64,000 nt of DNA. Source: Phalacrocorax aristotelis (Eukaryota; Chordata; Aves; Suliformes; Phalacrocoracidae). The notes beneath the pieces were generated by a model, which did not search any database, was not told the DNA's origin, and saw nothing but the letters and a program-made list of their open reading frames with translations. The stretch lies in the NCBI RefSeq assembly GCF_949628215.1, contig NC_134276.1:215594610-215658609 (forward strand), written 5' to 3'. This document shows, piece by piece, positions 1 through 13,200 of this stretch (its first letter is position 1; each line of letters starts with the position of its first letter). Position numbers and translations under genes: made by a program.

Positions 1-1020
<1,020 letters not shown>

Positions 1021-4000
1021 TTCATTACTTTATGTTTCATTTAATCGTTTTCTACCCCTATACCTTCTTTTCCCTATGCCTTTTACATGTCCCATGAAAT
1101 GTACCCTGCCAGAGGACGTGTCTACAGTCAGCAGGGCCCAGCAGCCTTGGTCTCACTCAAGGACTTACCTACCGCAGGGGCTGTCTGCCCCCAGCACAGC
1201 TTCCCGCATCACTGCCGCCTCCTTCCCCGGAGGAAGCAGGACCGAGTGCTTTATGCGCCCTTGTCACCAGCAGATTAATGAAAGCTAGGAGGACAGAGGG
1301 GGGTTGCAGCACACTGACCCGTGACCAGATCCCACTGCCACCCACCCCTCTGACACAGCGATTATTTCTGGCTCAATCTCTCACCCTGCCAAGATGCACA
1401 ACAAATGGTGGGGACGGGTGATAAAAATGACCCTGGTCATTAAACAAAGGGCTATCATAGTCTGTAGCCATATGATGGACTCATCTCCCTGGGTTTTTCC
1501 CCACGATGGGGATGCGGTGCTGAGAAGGCTGGGTACGATTTGGGCTTTCCACACCTAATTGTTTAGGCCAGCACACCCTGGCTTTTTTTTTTTTAGTTCC
1601 TTTTGACATAATATTAGAAAATACATCTTCATTTCTAGCAAGACAAGTATTATACATGTCCTTGCACACAGGCTTCTTGTGCTATTTGAGATGCTCTAGG
1701 CTAGCAGATGTTGCACAGCCTGTGAGACTCCCAAACCCTTCAGAAATGGTACTAGGGCCAGGTAGGGAGTAGGATGTCTAAAATGGTTCCCAGCACCTAT
1801 TTGTAGACAACCCAAGGGCCTGGCTGCTCCCATACTTAACAGGGGCCATGCAAATTCTTCCCCATGCTGGAAACTCTTCCACCATTTGATTGGCACTACA
1901 TTGCTTCAGATTTCACAGTGCCATGCGGGAGGGAGATCTAAAGTCAGCCCTGAAAGTCACAACAGCTTTCTTCACTGAAAGAGTGTCACCACCGTGACTG
2001 TCTTTGAGACTGTCTGGCAATGGGGAAATAAATATCAGGGAGCAGGAAGTTATTCTAAATAATTAAGGCCTTTTCTGCCATGCAAATTGATGTAATAATC
2101 TAGGCTGAAGTTGCAATGCTTGTTCAGGTACCCTAGCTCCAGTTTTGTGGCATCGCCTTATACCTCTTCACAGCATTTTTAGACTCAACCAAAATTCAAG
2201 AAGAAAAATCAATCTGCAATGTGACTTAGTGGAAAAGTGGAGAGAAAGAAGGGAAAATCTTGACATTTGGGGATTTGTTAGGGTAAAATGATGCATGTTT
2301 GACTTAATCTTGAAAATCTGCAATTTATTATCACTATCCCAGCTGCTGGCTGTCTGGAAGCCTGAAAAGGAATTTGGATGTCTTACACCTGCGGAACAGG
2401 TGGACTTTGGAAAGGAAATTGAGGTGACTGAGGTGGTCCCAAGGCCCAGCCCAGTCTTCCAGGAGCTGATGACCAAACACCCCGAGACTGAATTTTCATT
2501 GGAGATGGAAGCGATAGAGGGGCTGAACAATGAGGGTTTGCAAGATAAATTAGATGAGGAAGAGGAAAAAAAAAAATCACCAAAGACACCTCCAATTTGC
2601 ACATCTGTTAGGAGGAAGTGTGGAAAAGATAATAGTAGTAGTAGTAGTAGTAGCAGCAGTAGTAGTAATAATAATAATAATATAATAATAATAATAATAA
2701 TAATAGGATGAAGGGATTTATTGTGAACCCTTCCCTCAACACCAACAAAGAGGCAGTTACCGAAAGCAGCTGAACAGCTGTGACTCCGTTGCCTGCTTGG
2801 CCAAGCTGGAGGACAGCACGCTGCTGGCCCTGGGAACAGAGCAGACACCACCATCCCCACCACTCCTGCTTGCTGGTAGTAATGGGAGCGACCCTCCTAC
2901 CATCTCCTACCTGTCTCTGAATCCCTCCTTTTCACCCTTGTCTTCTGGCAGGAATAAACTGGTGATGCTCCCTGACACATGCCCAGCTCTCTGTAAGGAA
3001 GGGAAAGATTCCTGGTGGCTCAGAGGTTTGCAGAGAACAGCCAGGGTGACAGATGCAACAGGAAAGTTGAAAGAGAGAAACAATTTGCTAAGCAGAGCAT
3101 CAAAGGCAAATATTCCTTCGCCTCTCTCATTGATTCTGCACCTTCTCCAGAAGTTAGTTACTGTCGTTTAAATCACTTTATCCTACTAATCCACCAAAGG
3201 CAGGTGAGATCAGGATGGGTTAGCACAGAATTGCAAATATATTATTTGGATATTTTCTGTGAAGACAAATAGACCTTAAAATGCCTTAATGTCTAATACC
3301 AGAATGCTGTGCTTAATTAAGCAGCTACTGGGGCCATTTACAAATGTGATTTCTGGATTGATTATCTATAACTCTCTCTGCAGCCCCTCTTAACAGCCTC
3401 CTATGAGTAGGATTGTTTCCTATAAATGTCTCATCCAGGAAGATGGGGTGGCTGCAATTGCCAGGCATCTTATTCCAAAGGATCAACCTGAAATATGAAC
3501 TAATCAGCAACAAGTGTTGACATGGACAGAGAAGGAGGTGTAAGTCTCCTTGAGGGCTTGTGGGGGGAGGACAACAGTGACGGATCTGCAGATTAAAAGG
3601 TTACTGCATTACCACTGACAGTGTATAACATGCATGTGTGTAATAGGCCAGATCCAAAGCTTGCCCTGTGTGTTTGTGTACAAAGCTTGATAAAAAGCTT
3701 GTCCAAAGCAACAGAGTGAGATTTGGGTGCCCTGTTGAAATGTCCAGAATCATTAAAGTGTCCAAACAGGTGGCTGAAACAGCGGAAACTGGCAGAGGGA
3801 GGACAGGCTTATTGTAAAACCTTTCCCAGGGGCATCTCAGAACAATATGCAACATATTCTAGTATAACTTTGCATTGATTTCTATAGAGGTATTCTGCTA
3901 TAAACCACCTGCTTTCTGCCCTTGAATAATCAAGTTTCATAGCCTGCCCTGTGAAGAAGGATAGCCAGGAACAGAGCTTGTTCTTCGTCTTTCTATCAGT

Positions 4001-4145
4001 AATGTACATACATTTTGAAGAACAAGATTTAGACAAAATTGTGCAAAGGCTTGTTCCCAACACGGCGAGAGCATCCAACCAAATGGAGAATCCAGCAGGT
4101 AGGGCACACAGACGCCTGCCCAAAGGACTGCTTGAGCTCAAGCTC
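1021..4145. other. Unassigned intergenic sequence
   Basis: Apart from the trinucleotide array at 2629-2707, I see no repeat family or gene. A plus-strand open frame of 138 codons (2295-2711) runs into that array, and an antisense frame covers the same interval. Neither resembles a protein I know. Confidence 0.6.
2629..2707. repeat. AGT/AAT trinucleotide microsatellite
   Basis: A run of AGT units with two AGC interruptions passes into ATA/AAT units, about 26 triplets with one frame slip (aataatataata). It produces the poly-Ser, poly-Asn, poly-Ile and poly-Leu tracts of overlapping chance open frames. Confidence 0.95.
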
Positions 4146-4612
4146 TCTGCTGGAGCAAGTCCAGCGGAGACCTACCAAGATTATTAGGGGACTGGAGCAT
4201 CTCCCTTGTGAGGAAAGGCTGAGAGACCTGGGTTTGTTCAGCCTGGAGAAGAGAAGGCTGAGGAGGGATCTCATCAGTGCTTATAAATACCTGAAGGGCG
4301 GGTGTCAGGGGGATGGGGCCGGGCTCTTTTCAGTGGTGCCCAACGCCAGGCCAAGGGGCCACGGGCACAAGCTGGAACACGGGAAGTTCCACCTGAACAT
4401 GAGGCCAAACCCCTTTGCTGTGCGGGTGCCAGAGCAGGGGCACAGGCTGCCCAGAGAGGCTGTGGGGTCCCTTCCCTGGAGACATTCACCCCCCGCCTGG
4501 ACGCGGCCCTGTGCCCCTGCTCTGGGGGTGCCTGCTCCAGCAGGGGGTGGGACAGGGTGATCTCCAGAGGTCCCTGCCAGCCCCCACCAGTCTGGGACTC
4601 TGTGATTCTGTG
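4146..4612 (+). mobile_element. CR1 LINE, 5'-truncated 3' end (copy 1)
   Basis: The plus strand carries the last part of CR1 ORF2 (IIRGLEHLPCEERLRDLGLF, then [20 protein letters not shown]) and the usual family tail, ending at gggactctgtgattctgtga, a variant of the CR1 terminal octamer repeat. CR1 is the main non-LTR retrotransposon of birds and is nearly always 5'-truncated like this. It forms an inverted pair with the copy at 6444-6962. GC-rich composition keeps several frames open, which explains the 173-codon open frame over it; it is not a gene. Confidence 0.92.
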
Positions 4613-6443
4613 ACTATGACAGTCATGGTTGTATGGGGATCCCAACAAGCTGGTTTTCTGTGGTGTAACCCACATTTCCAGAGTTTGCTCAGAAATGCAC
4701 ACTAGTGAACAGGGTGACTGAAGTCCTGAGGTCTTGCAATACAACCTTAGCTGTCCTTCTTGCCATCCCAACTCTTCACCCACCAGTAGTGCACAGTCTG
4801 CATAGCATGGAGGTGCTGAGCAAGACAGAGCTGTCAGCAGGGGTGTTGTGACAATGAGGTGCAACATCAGGTTATATGGCAGAGGCAGACCAGCAGCATT
4901 AGGAGAAACTTCACAGTAATGTGGCTTTTGGGCTTCTCTCCCTCTCCAGGATCCCAAGAGATAACTCAAACTAGCTTTGTAAAGTGTCTAAGCAAGTAAT
5001 CGTGGCTTTGCATACATGCCACCCCACTAATTACAGGATAGCCAGCATCTCTAGCAATGAAAATATCATGAACCAATGCCTCCAGACCTTCAAAGACAAT
5101 TTTCTTCAGGGCAAAGGGGCATATCCTGCTCTGGAAGGAAAAGCCTTGTGCCCAGTAGGGTCGATGTAGCAAAGGCATCATCTTTAAGCTGAAGGATGGA
5201 GCCAGCTCTCTCTCCCTTGGCTTCCTCCTGGCTGCAGAGCAGGGAGAACCAAGGAGCTGCCTGGGGATGAGATATGCCACTTCCCAACTCCATGTGTGCC
5301 CTGGGGAGGAGTGAGAAACAGCAACATATACAGACACAAAGAAGAAGAAGTGAAAAAAAAAAGAAAAGGAAAAAAAAAAAAAGGAAAAAAACACGTCAAT
5401 AATTTAAGAGACAAAGCTTCTGCCATGAAACCTAATCTATTTCAAATGCCTGCAGCAGGTTTTGGACACCTTGATTAATCATAACTTGCTACATATTATT
5501 TCCCTATAAACAAACTACAATGTTACTCATATAAACAGCTTTATCTTGACAGCTGCAAAATGCCAGGATTTAATGTCGAATGAACAGAGCTTCACCATAT
5601 GGTACCACTCCGGGCCTGAGACATTATAATCCACAGCATATTGCCTTCCAGAAACAGCGATTACAAGGAAGGCCCCTCTCCCCTCTCCTTTCAATTGCAT
5701 TTGCTGTCTCTGGTTCACTTTGTCTCCTCTTTTTCCTGACAGCTTAGAATAAATCAGTCTCTCAGGAGGGGCTTGTGTTGGGTTGCTTCCTTTACTCAGT
5801 TTCTATTCTTGAGAGAGGGGCTTGACAGGGCACTGAGGGTTTTGGTAGCACTTCATAGGTATCAGGGTTGCAACACCCATCCTAGCTGATCTTATCTTCC
5901 AGCCCACTAACTCACAGGCTGGCAGATCAGAAAGGGCTTCACGATTATGTCTACATTAACTAGAATTGCCAGATGGCTCATGCAGTGGAGACTTCTCATC
6001 CCCTACTTGCTAATCCCCTTTTCTTTGATAAAATCACATGAGAAACCAATATTAACTTTTGCTTTTTCCTGTTTTTTATCAGCAACTAGAGGATCTGAAC
6101 CAAGTTCTCTACTTCTGGGGAAACCACTGTTTGGGTTTTTCATGTAAGGAGTTGTGAGGATAGATGTAAGCAAGCACAGAGGGGCTAGAAGACAATGCCT
6201 GGGTCCAACAGGTTGCAGGCTGTGATGATCTAATGATGGTTCGGTTCCTCCTTGGGTTCAGGAGAGGAGAAATTTGTTGGTTTATGTGTTCCTGCTGCAG
6301 TAAAACTTGTGCCTTGGGTCTCCCAGGCCCAGACTTGTGCTCTCTCTCAAGACCTAGCCCCATTAATGGAGTCTGTTGAAAATGCAGCAGTGCAGCGCTC
6401 TGATCTTGGACAGGAACCAGGTGATACAGGCACTATCTGGTGT
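4613..6443. other. Spacer between the inverted CR1 copies
   Basis: About 1.8 kb with an A-rich simple stretch at 5344-5391 (A-runs broken by single G or C). Otherwise unique-looking, without a recognisable gene. Confidence 0.6.
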
Positions 6444-6962
6444 GCTGATCACAGAATCCCAGACTGGTGGGGGCTGGCAGGGACCTCTGGAGCTCACCCC
6501 GTCCCACTCCCTGCTGGAGCAGGCACCCCCAGAGCAGGGGCACAGGGCCGCGTCCAGGCGGGGGGTGAATGTCTCCAGGGAAGGGACCCCACAGCCTCTC
6601 TGGGCAGCCTGTGCCCCTGCTCTGGCACCCGCACAGCAAAGTGGTTTGGCCTCATGTTCAGATGGAACTTCCCGTGTTCCAGCTTGTGCCCGTTGCCCCT
6701 TGGCCTGGCGTTGGGCACCACTGAAAAGAGCCCGGCCCCATCCCCCTGACACCCACCCTTCAGATATTTATAGGCACTGATGAGATCCCCCCTCAGCCTT
6801 CTCTTCTCCAGGCTGAACAAACCCAGGTCTCTCAGCCTTTCCTCACAAGGGAGATGCTCCAGTCCCCTGACCATCTTCATAGCTTTCCACTGGACTTGAT
6901 CAAGGAGTTCCACATCCTTCTTAAACTGGGGGGCCCAGAACTGGTGGCCAACAAGGGGTAAA
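6444..6962 (-). mobile_element. CR1 LINE, 5'-truncated 3' end (copy 2, inverted relative to copy 1)
   Basis: The reverse strand encodes the same ORF2 end as copy 1 (MVRGLEHLPCEERLRDLGLF, then [18 protein letters not shown]) with only a few residue differences. It begins at the 3' end with tcacagaatcccagactgg. It extends slightly further 5' than copy 1, into the segment that reads FKKDVELLDQVQWKAMK on the reverse strand. The near-identity of the copies suggests one subfamily active at about the same time. Confidence 0.92.
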
Positions 6963-9861
6963 AATCCTCTATATGCTTCGTTTTGCAGCATCAGGTAAAA
7001 CAAGCCTGAAATTGTCAGTCAACCCCAGCTCTGAAGCAGCACCCAGGGAACATACAACCATAGTAAAGTGACCCAAGTGGAAACCAGTCAGATAATCACC
7101 TTCCATGCAAGATGTCTAGCATACCTCTGACATGGCCAGTGCTAAACATTTCTGCCTGTACATCTGTATTTTCTGTCCCTAGGTTTTGCACAGGTTTCAG
7201 GTGTCCATCCTTTGTGACCAAGGAAGGGGTATTTTGTAGTTTCGTATTTTTTGCAAGTGGGTGGGTTTTTTTTTTTGTTTGCTTTGTTTTGTTTGGATGT
7301 GTGACTGCCATTTGTGGCTGCTGGAAAGGAAGAAAGTTTTTACAACTAAGCTATTACAACTCCTCTAGGCTCTCTGAAAATTTGGATGTAGTTTCTGGTT
7401 CTGTTGCAGAATTCCTATGTGACCCAGCTCATACAGTTTTTATAAGTTTCAGTTTTTCCCATCTGAAAAAGGAAAATAAGCAATATGCTTGTTTTGTTCT
7501 GTGTTCCATTCCTCTTCATGCATACCTGTGATAGTTCCTACCTAGTCCTCTGGCAACAGCAACGTTACAACCCTTTGGGGTGGCTATAACCTCTAATTAT
7601 GTCTCCTTCTTTGACAGTGATGTCCACCTTGCAGTCCCTTTTTATGCTATAAAGGTAGGGGTCTGCATGGCCATTAGAGGCAGGACAGGAAAGCCATGGG
7701 GTTAAATTGCAGCAGAGAGGTTAGCCTTGATATTGGGAAACACTTGCTAAGCATCAGGAGAAATGATGAGGGTTGTTCTGATCCTTGCAGCAATCCTGGT
7801 CACTGCCTTGGCAGGGAGCATAACCACCCAGAACAGTGCATGGAAAGGCAGGTGGGGAAATCCATCCTGGTCCCAGCAACTGAGCCAGTGACAGTGGGTC
7901 GAGACAGTCAGTAGCTCTTGAGTTTCAGCAGGGAGCACCTTGTTCATGAAACAAAGCCAGACACTGGCAATATGCACAGAATTAAAGGAATCATTGACAA
8001 TATGGTTGAGCAGACACTCAAGGTCATCTAGACTCCTCTTGACTTCAGCCATGCTCTTAACCTTTGTTTATCCAACTTCTTCCTAGATTATCCTAGGTGA
8101 TTAAGGGACCTTACCCTGTTCCAGCACCTTGATGCCCTTGCCCTTAACTAGTCTTTCCTCATGGGCTAAATCTCCCTTGCTGCAATTTATCTCTAGACTT
8201 TGCTCTCTCATCCCCAGTCTCCATAAAAGGGTCTACATGGCTCCCATGAAGGTGCCTGAGGGCAGGCTGATACCTGGCGCATTTCATAAGACAGATCTAC
8301 ATCTACATGTCAAAAGATGGAAAGGCAGGTGGTAATACTTTGGGCTACCTAGTTCATATAAAAGCACTGCTTTGTTACCCTTTTTAGCACATAAATTGAT
8401 AATTCAGTGTTGAAAGGGAGAAAAAAAATTGAATTGCCCACTTTCCCAAGTGGAATAGTGATGGGATACCTCTTTCTCCATTTCAGATGTCTCACAGAAG
8501 CATCCACAACTCAAACATATGTTTTTAATGCAAAGCTATTGCTGCACAGCTCATATTAGGAACACAGACACAAAGAACTGGAAAATCACTGGGCCCATTT
8601 CCCTGGCTAAGAGGCAATGACACCTTGTTATCCTCCTGCCTGTAGATGTGGTGTAATGTCTTTATCTGTGCCCAACATGTGAGCTGCTGGGCTGGAAGCA
8701 AGGTGTAAGTTATGGCAGCTCATAATGTAGTATCTAATCTGCACCTCTGATGGGGAGTGTCTACTTCAAGATCATTGGAGATACCTCCAGGTCCTGGCAC
8801 TACATGAGGAACTGGATTTGTTGATGTCTACTCTGCCATGAGAGCAGAAGAAAGCCAGAAGTGAACAAGTAGCAGTGCAGGTCCCCCCAGAGAAACACTT
8901 CAAGGGTGAAACATGGTAGGTTTGTGAAAGCAGGCACATGGAGGTTCAAAACAGCCAACCCTGCAGGCTGCAGCCATGAAATTCATGCTGGGATACAACC
9001 AAAACATCAAGTTTATGGATAACCATTATACTGGATTTATGGTTCATCCACAGGACAGTGCATTAGCAACCTGGCTGGACCTTGGTTCAGCACTGACATG
9101 AAAAGCCTTCAAGCACTACATCAGCTAGGGGCTTCATCACTGGCAAGATTAAGTGCTGGTTTTCTCTCAACACTCTTAAAAACATTGAACAAAGCATTTG
9201 TGCTTCACTGAAGTCGCCCTACATCACTGCAGTCTTCCTTCCTTCCTTCCTCGTCTCTTTTGATCTAATTTACAAAGAGTAATTAAAATCCGCAGCCAAA
9301 ACATGAAATAGTTGGGGCAGCATGACATTCTTCCCATTAAAAGCAAGGAGTGAAAGACAGCGAGCGAGGCTGACAGTGCAGATGGGGGACAGCAATGAGT
9401 GTGGAGCCCAGTCACATCCTGATGAATTGCAGCTTGATGTCTCTGGGCCATCTGGAGCTGGTCCTGATGTGCTGCAGGATCCCAGGGCCAGAAGGGGAAG
9501 GAGAGCTCATCTCGGAGAGGCAGTTAAACTGATTGAACACTGGTTGAAGTGGTGTTGGCATGCAGTGAGACCCAAACAAGCACAAGGAGTGAAAACTGCC
9601 CTCAGAATATGGCTGTGAACAACAGATAACCATTCCCACTACTGTGCAAGGAGGCTGCTCTGGGTAAGGATGGAAAATAACGCTCATTTGATGAATCTGG
9701 AAAGAAATACCTCTATGAACAGAATTGCAACCTAATCGCATGACAGCCATGTCTGCTAGCAGGCAAGAGGAGAGACCTGAGTGCTCACTAATAGCCACAG
9801 CTGATGAGACCACCTCTCCAGTATGCTTTGTAACCCTTGTAGCTCACTCTTTAACCATCCC
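6963..9861. other. Unassigned intergenic sequence
   Basis: Moderate GC, with one probable SINE remnant (7390-7482). Short open frames on both strands lack recognisable motifs or splice context. A short CTTC run lies at about 9235-9252. Confidence 0.6.
7390..7482 (+). repeat. Probable MIR/CORE-SINE remnant
   Basis: The order ctgttgcagaattcctatgt, gacccagctc and then tcagtttttcccatctgaaa follows the MIR pattern of a tgtgacc motif followed by cagtttcc-catctg. It is heavily diverged, so the call rests on word order rather than alignment. Confidence 0.4.
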
Positions 9862-10255
9862 AATCATAGAATCATAGAATCATTAAGGTTGGAAAAGACC
9901 TCTAGGGTCACCAAGTCCAACTGTCAACACAACACTACCAGGTCTCCTAAACCATGCCTTGAAGTGGCACCTCTACAAGTTTTTTGAAACCCCCCAGGGA
10001 TGGTGACTCCGCCACCTCCCTGGGCAGCCTGTGCCAATGCCTGACCACTCTTTCAGGAAAGACATTTTTCCTAATCTCCAATCTAAACCTCCCATGATGC
10101 AGCTTGAGGCTTGAGGCCATTTTCTTTCATTCTATCACTTGTTACTTGGGAAAAGAGACCAACCCCCCCCTCACTACACCCTCCTTTCAGGTAGTTGTAA
10201 AGAGCGAGAAGGTCTCCCCTCAGCCTCCTCTTCTCCAGGCTAAACAACAACCTAC
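9862..10255 (-). mobile_element. CR1 LINE, 5'-truncated 3' end (copy 3)
   Basis: The plus strand begins with two tcatagaa units, the reverse complement of the CR1 terminal octamer repeat. It continues with ttggaaaagacctctagggt, a cctccctgggcagcctgtgc segment, and finally cagcctcctcttctccaggc, the antisense of the EKRRLRG segment. It is a different, more diverged subfamily from copies 1 and 2, and resembles copy 4 at 37791-38167. Confidence 0.93.
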
Positions 10256-13200
10256 CCAACCTTGAGTAGATTCCCCAAAATACTTAGCTTGAAAAAGTGC
10301 CGAGCACCTGAGCACCAGCAAGAGCCAATGGGACTGTAGCTCAGCACCAGGGTAACCCCAGACCTGAGTGTGGCTGCTGCTGAGCTGCTTGAGGAGCTTC
10401 TGCTTGCCCATCAGTCCTGGTTTAATTAACAAGTGACTCTTAAAGCCAATCCTTGCCTGGTTACTTGGACTAGCCTTATAAGCAGTGGAAGAAAAGAGCA
10501 CTTTCCAGACACCTTTCACCTCATCCTGCAGTGACTGCCTCAATGAAATGATGAATTGTGCCCTATATACTGGAAGGTCTGAGGGTGACTAGTTCGGCAC
10601 AGGCTCTACATTGCGGCCACATGATGTGTAGGGTTAGATGAAATGAATTCCAGCTGTAATAATCACGCTGGGCTACATCCAGCCTTGGCCGCACTCAACA
10701 CCAGAGCTGCTGCCCAGCCTTGCCAGACAGGTTGTAGATATTTGTCCAGAGCTCTTTTCAACAATTTCACTGCTCTTTTCTCTTTTCCTGGCAATAGGTA
10801 AAGTTGTTATCTTAAGCATAACACATTTGCACACAAATGGAGGTCCATGTTACGAGCAACAAATCATGTCTTGGCTTAACAAGAGTAAATACACACACAC
10901 CTTGTAACTGCTGTCCCTGGGGTATCCACAAATCAACAGCTGCCAGCTATGTAAAAGTGTCTGTATTTGAGCACACTGTGGAAGAAATACTGCCTGTGAC
11001 CCACATGTAGGTAATTCTTGTTCAACAGCATGAAACAATGTTCAATAAAGTTCAACCCCCAATTCACTTGCTTTCAAGCAATATACTTCACCATTATTGA
11101 GAATATTAAGAACCACAGAAGCATACAACCTGTTAAACCTTAATTAAAATTAAAACCATCATTTTTCTTTGAAATGTATAAAAGCCTAAAAGTGGAATCC
11201 ACAGACACTATAAATTATACAAAATATTTTGTATCTATGTATGTGTATTTAATGGAATCATTATTATACCCAATTACCTCACAAATCTTTTAGTATTTCA
11301 TTAAACAGGTAAACTATTTATACATCTTATGCATAATATAACATTAATTCAGCATCAACTCAGTCTGCACACATGCCTTCAGATTTGCTTTCATTTGCAT
11401 ATTCTTGAATTTACACAGCAAGTTTTGCTAATTAATTTTTATCAGGAACCCTGTAAAGCAATGCTGTATTCTCACTCCTCTAAGAATGCTTTGTGCTGCC
11501 GTCCTCTCCCAGGGAATGATTTAATAAGAGAGAGGACTTTTCCTGGGAAAGTTAATGGGACTCATAAATTCAGAGCTAAGAGTCTTCCTTATGGCTTGGG
11601 TGGCTTAATGCAAAAGATGTTCTCTGGCCTTGACTTAATACAAGGGGTGAATATGTAACCCTGTAAAGAGCTTCCCGTGAAGAACAGAGTCACATCTCAT
11701 TTCAAAATCACAATTACAAAGTCTGAATTTTTGTTCTGGCGTTTGGTAAAGCATTAAAAGTAATATCAGTCCAGACAGGTGAAAAAAAATAATCCAGGTT
11801 CTTTGAACCTTTGTATTATATTTGGAAACTCTTAATGTGATTGCAAACTCTCAAGGTTGAATAGTCAAAGTAAGTTGCTTGTGGGTTAGCTTGTAGAGGC
11901 CAACGTTGTAATCCTGTGGCGTTCAGCTTTAAAATCATCATAAAATCTAGGGGGAAAAAGATTGCTTTAGCCACCGGAAGAGCTCCCATTATTCTCTTCA
12001 TAATCAGTTATAATACAGTTATGTAATCGCCTTATACTCTAATGCAAGCTTTTAATAGTAATTTCATCCTTAAAACTTCAGCAAAATCAGCTGAAATCCC
12101 TGTAAAAAAAGAACAGTGCAGCTTTTGGAGAAGCATCCTCCTTCCTTTATGATTGTAGCTAATTAACATAATGCACTTTCTGCCTTCCGAAATGTTAATT
12201 TTATCCACCCCCCCTGTATTTCCCAACAGTTCACCAAAAATTAATCACTAAAAGTAGCATTTCTATTTAAAACTAAATAAGCCAGTGTTATTACAACTTC
12301 CCAAACACTGCCATTAATAGTCAAGATGAACTGGTGAACCTTGAGCTGAGCCCCACCATGGGGCTCGGTTCATAGATGCTTACATGTGGGTAACTTGAGT
12401 CAAGCTCTTAATGTCATTACCTCCAGGTGAGCTAAACTCTTCAGCTTACTCTTACAGGCAGTGGAGTAAAATAAGCACCTGTCTTAATCTTAACTCCACA
12501 TTGGGATAAGATGAATCATGCCCTGGAAGTGCCAGGATCTCTCCAAAGACTGTGAAAGGAGTCTAGACAACTGACTCATATATGTTCTTCTACAGTACAG
12601 ATGCCTACACTCAGTCAAATGAATCCCAACTAGGTCTTCAAAGGGCTTTTTTTCTCATTTGTCCCCATTTTTCTCTATCTGAAATCATGGGAGGGCCTCC
12701 CAGTCTTGCAAGATTTTGGCTGAAGATGACGGGCATCCTGGGAAATAGTTGTTGAGCAATGTAGTAATGCCATGTTGATGGCAGATACGCAACCCTCATG
12801 CTGTCTGAGCTGCACTGAAGACCTCAGAATCAAAAGGGAAGCAAGAAGCTAACCTGTTCCAGTCCCTGATCCAGACAAGGCTGCTTGATGCTCCCTCTGT
12901 CATGCTGAGTGTGATCATGCTGTGAAACACCAGTGTTTTTGCTAAACGCAATCTCCGTAGTTGTCAAACAGTGTGAGACAGACACCCTGATGCCAGCTCC
13001 TCCTTCCCAAACTCCTCCCTCTAAACTTTGTTCTTTTCCATGCTGTCTGACTGGCGTTTCTCCTTGGGTGATCACTGATGGGAATTTTGAATTGGAGCTT
13101 TTTAACTAAGAGCGCTCAGAGCATAGCAGCGCGTGACCCATTTTTGGCTGTGGTGAAACTATGGATAGATGATACTAGAATCAAATTTGGACCAGGAAGC

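Noticed and set aside
2168..2863. 231-codon minus-strand open frame with a long Ile/Leu tract
   Set aside because: The tract is the trinucleotide microsatellite read in reverse, not a membrane segment, and the flanking codons resemble no protein family.
4039..4560. 173-codon plus-strand open frame, and 129-231-codon frames on the other strand at 4274-4969 and 6363-7003
   Set aside because: They lie across two CR1 3' ends. One frame is the CR1 ORF2 terminus without its upstream part; the others are antisense or shifted frames kept open by GC richness.
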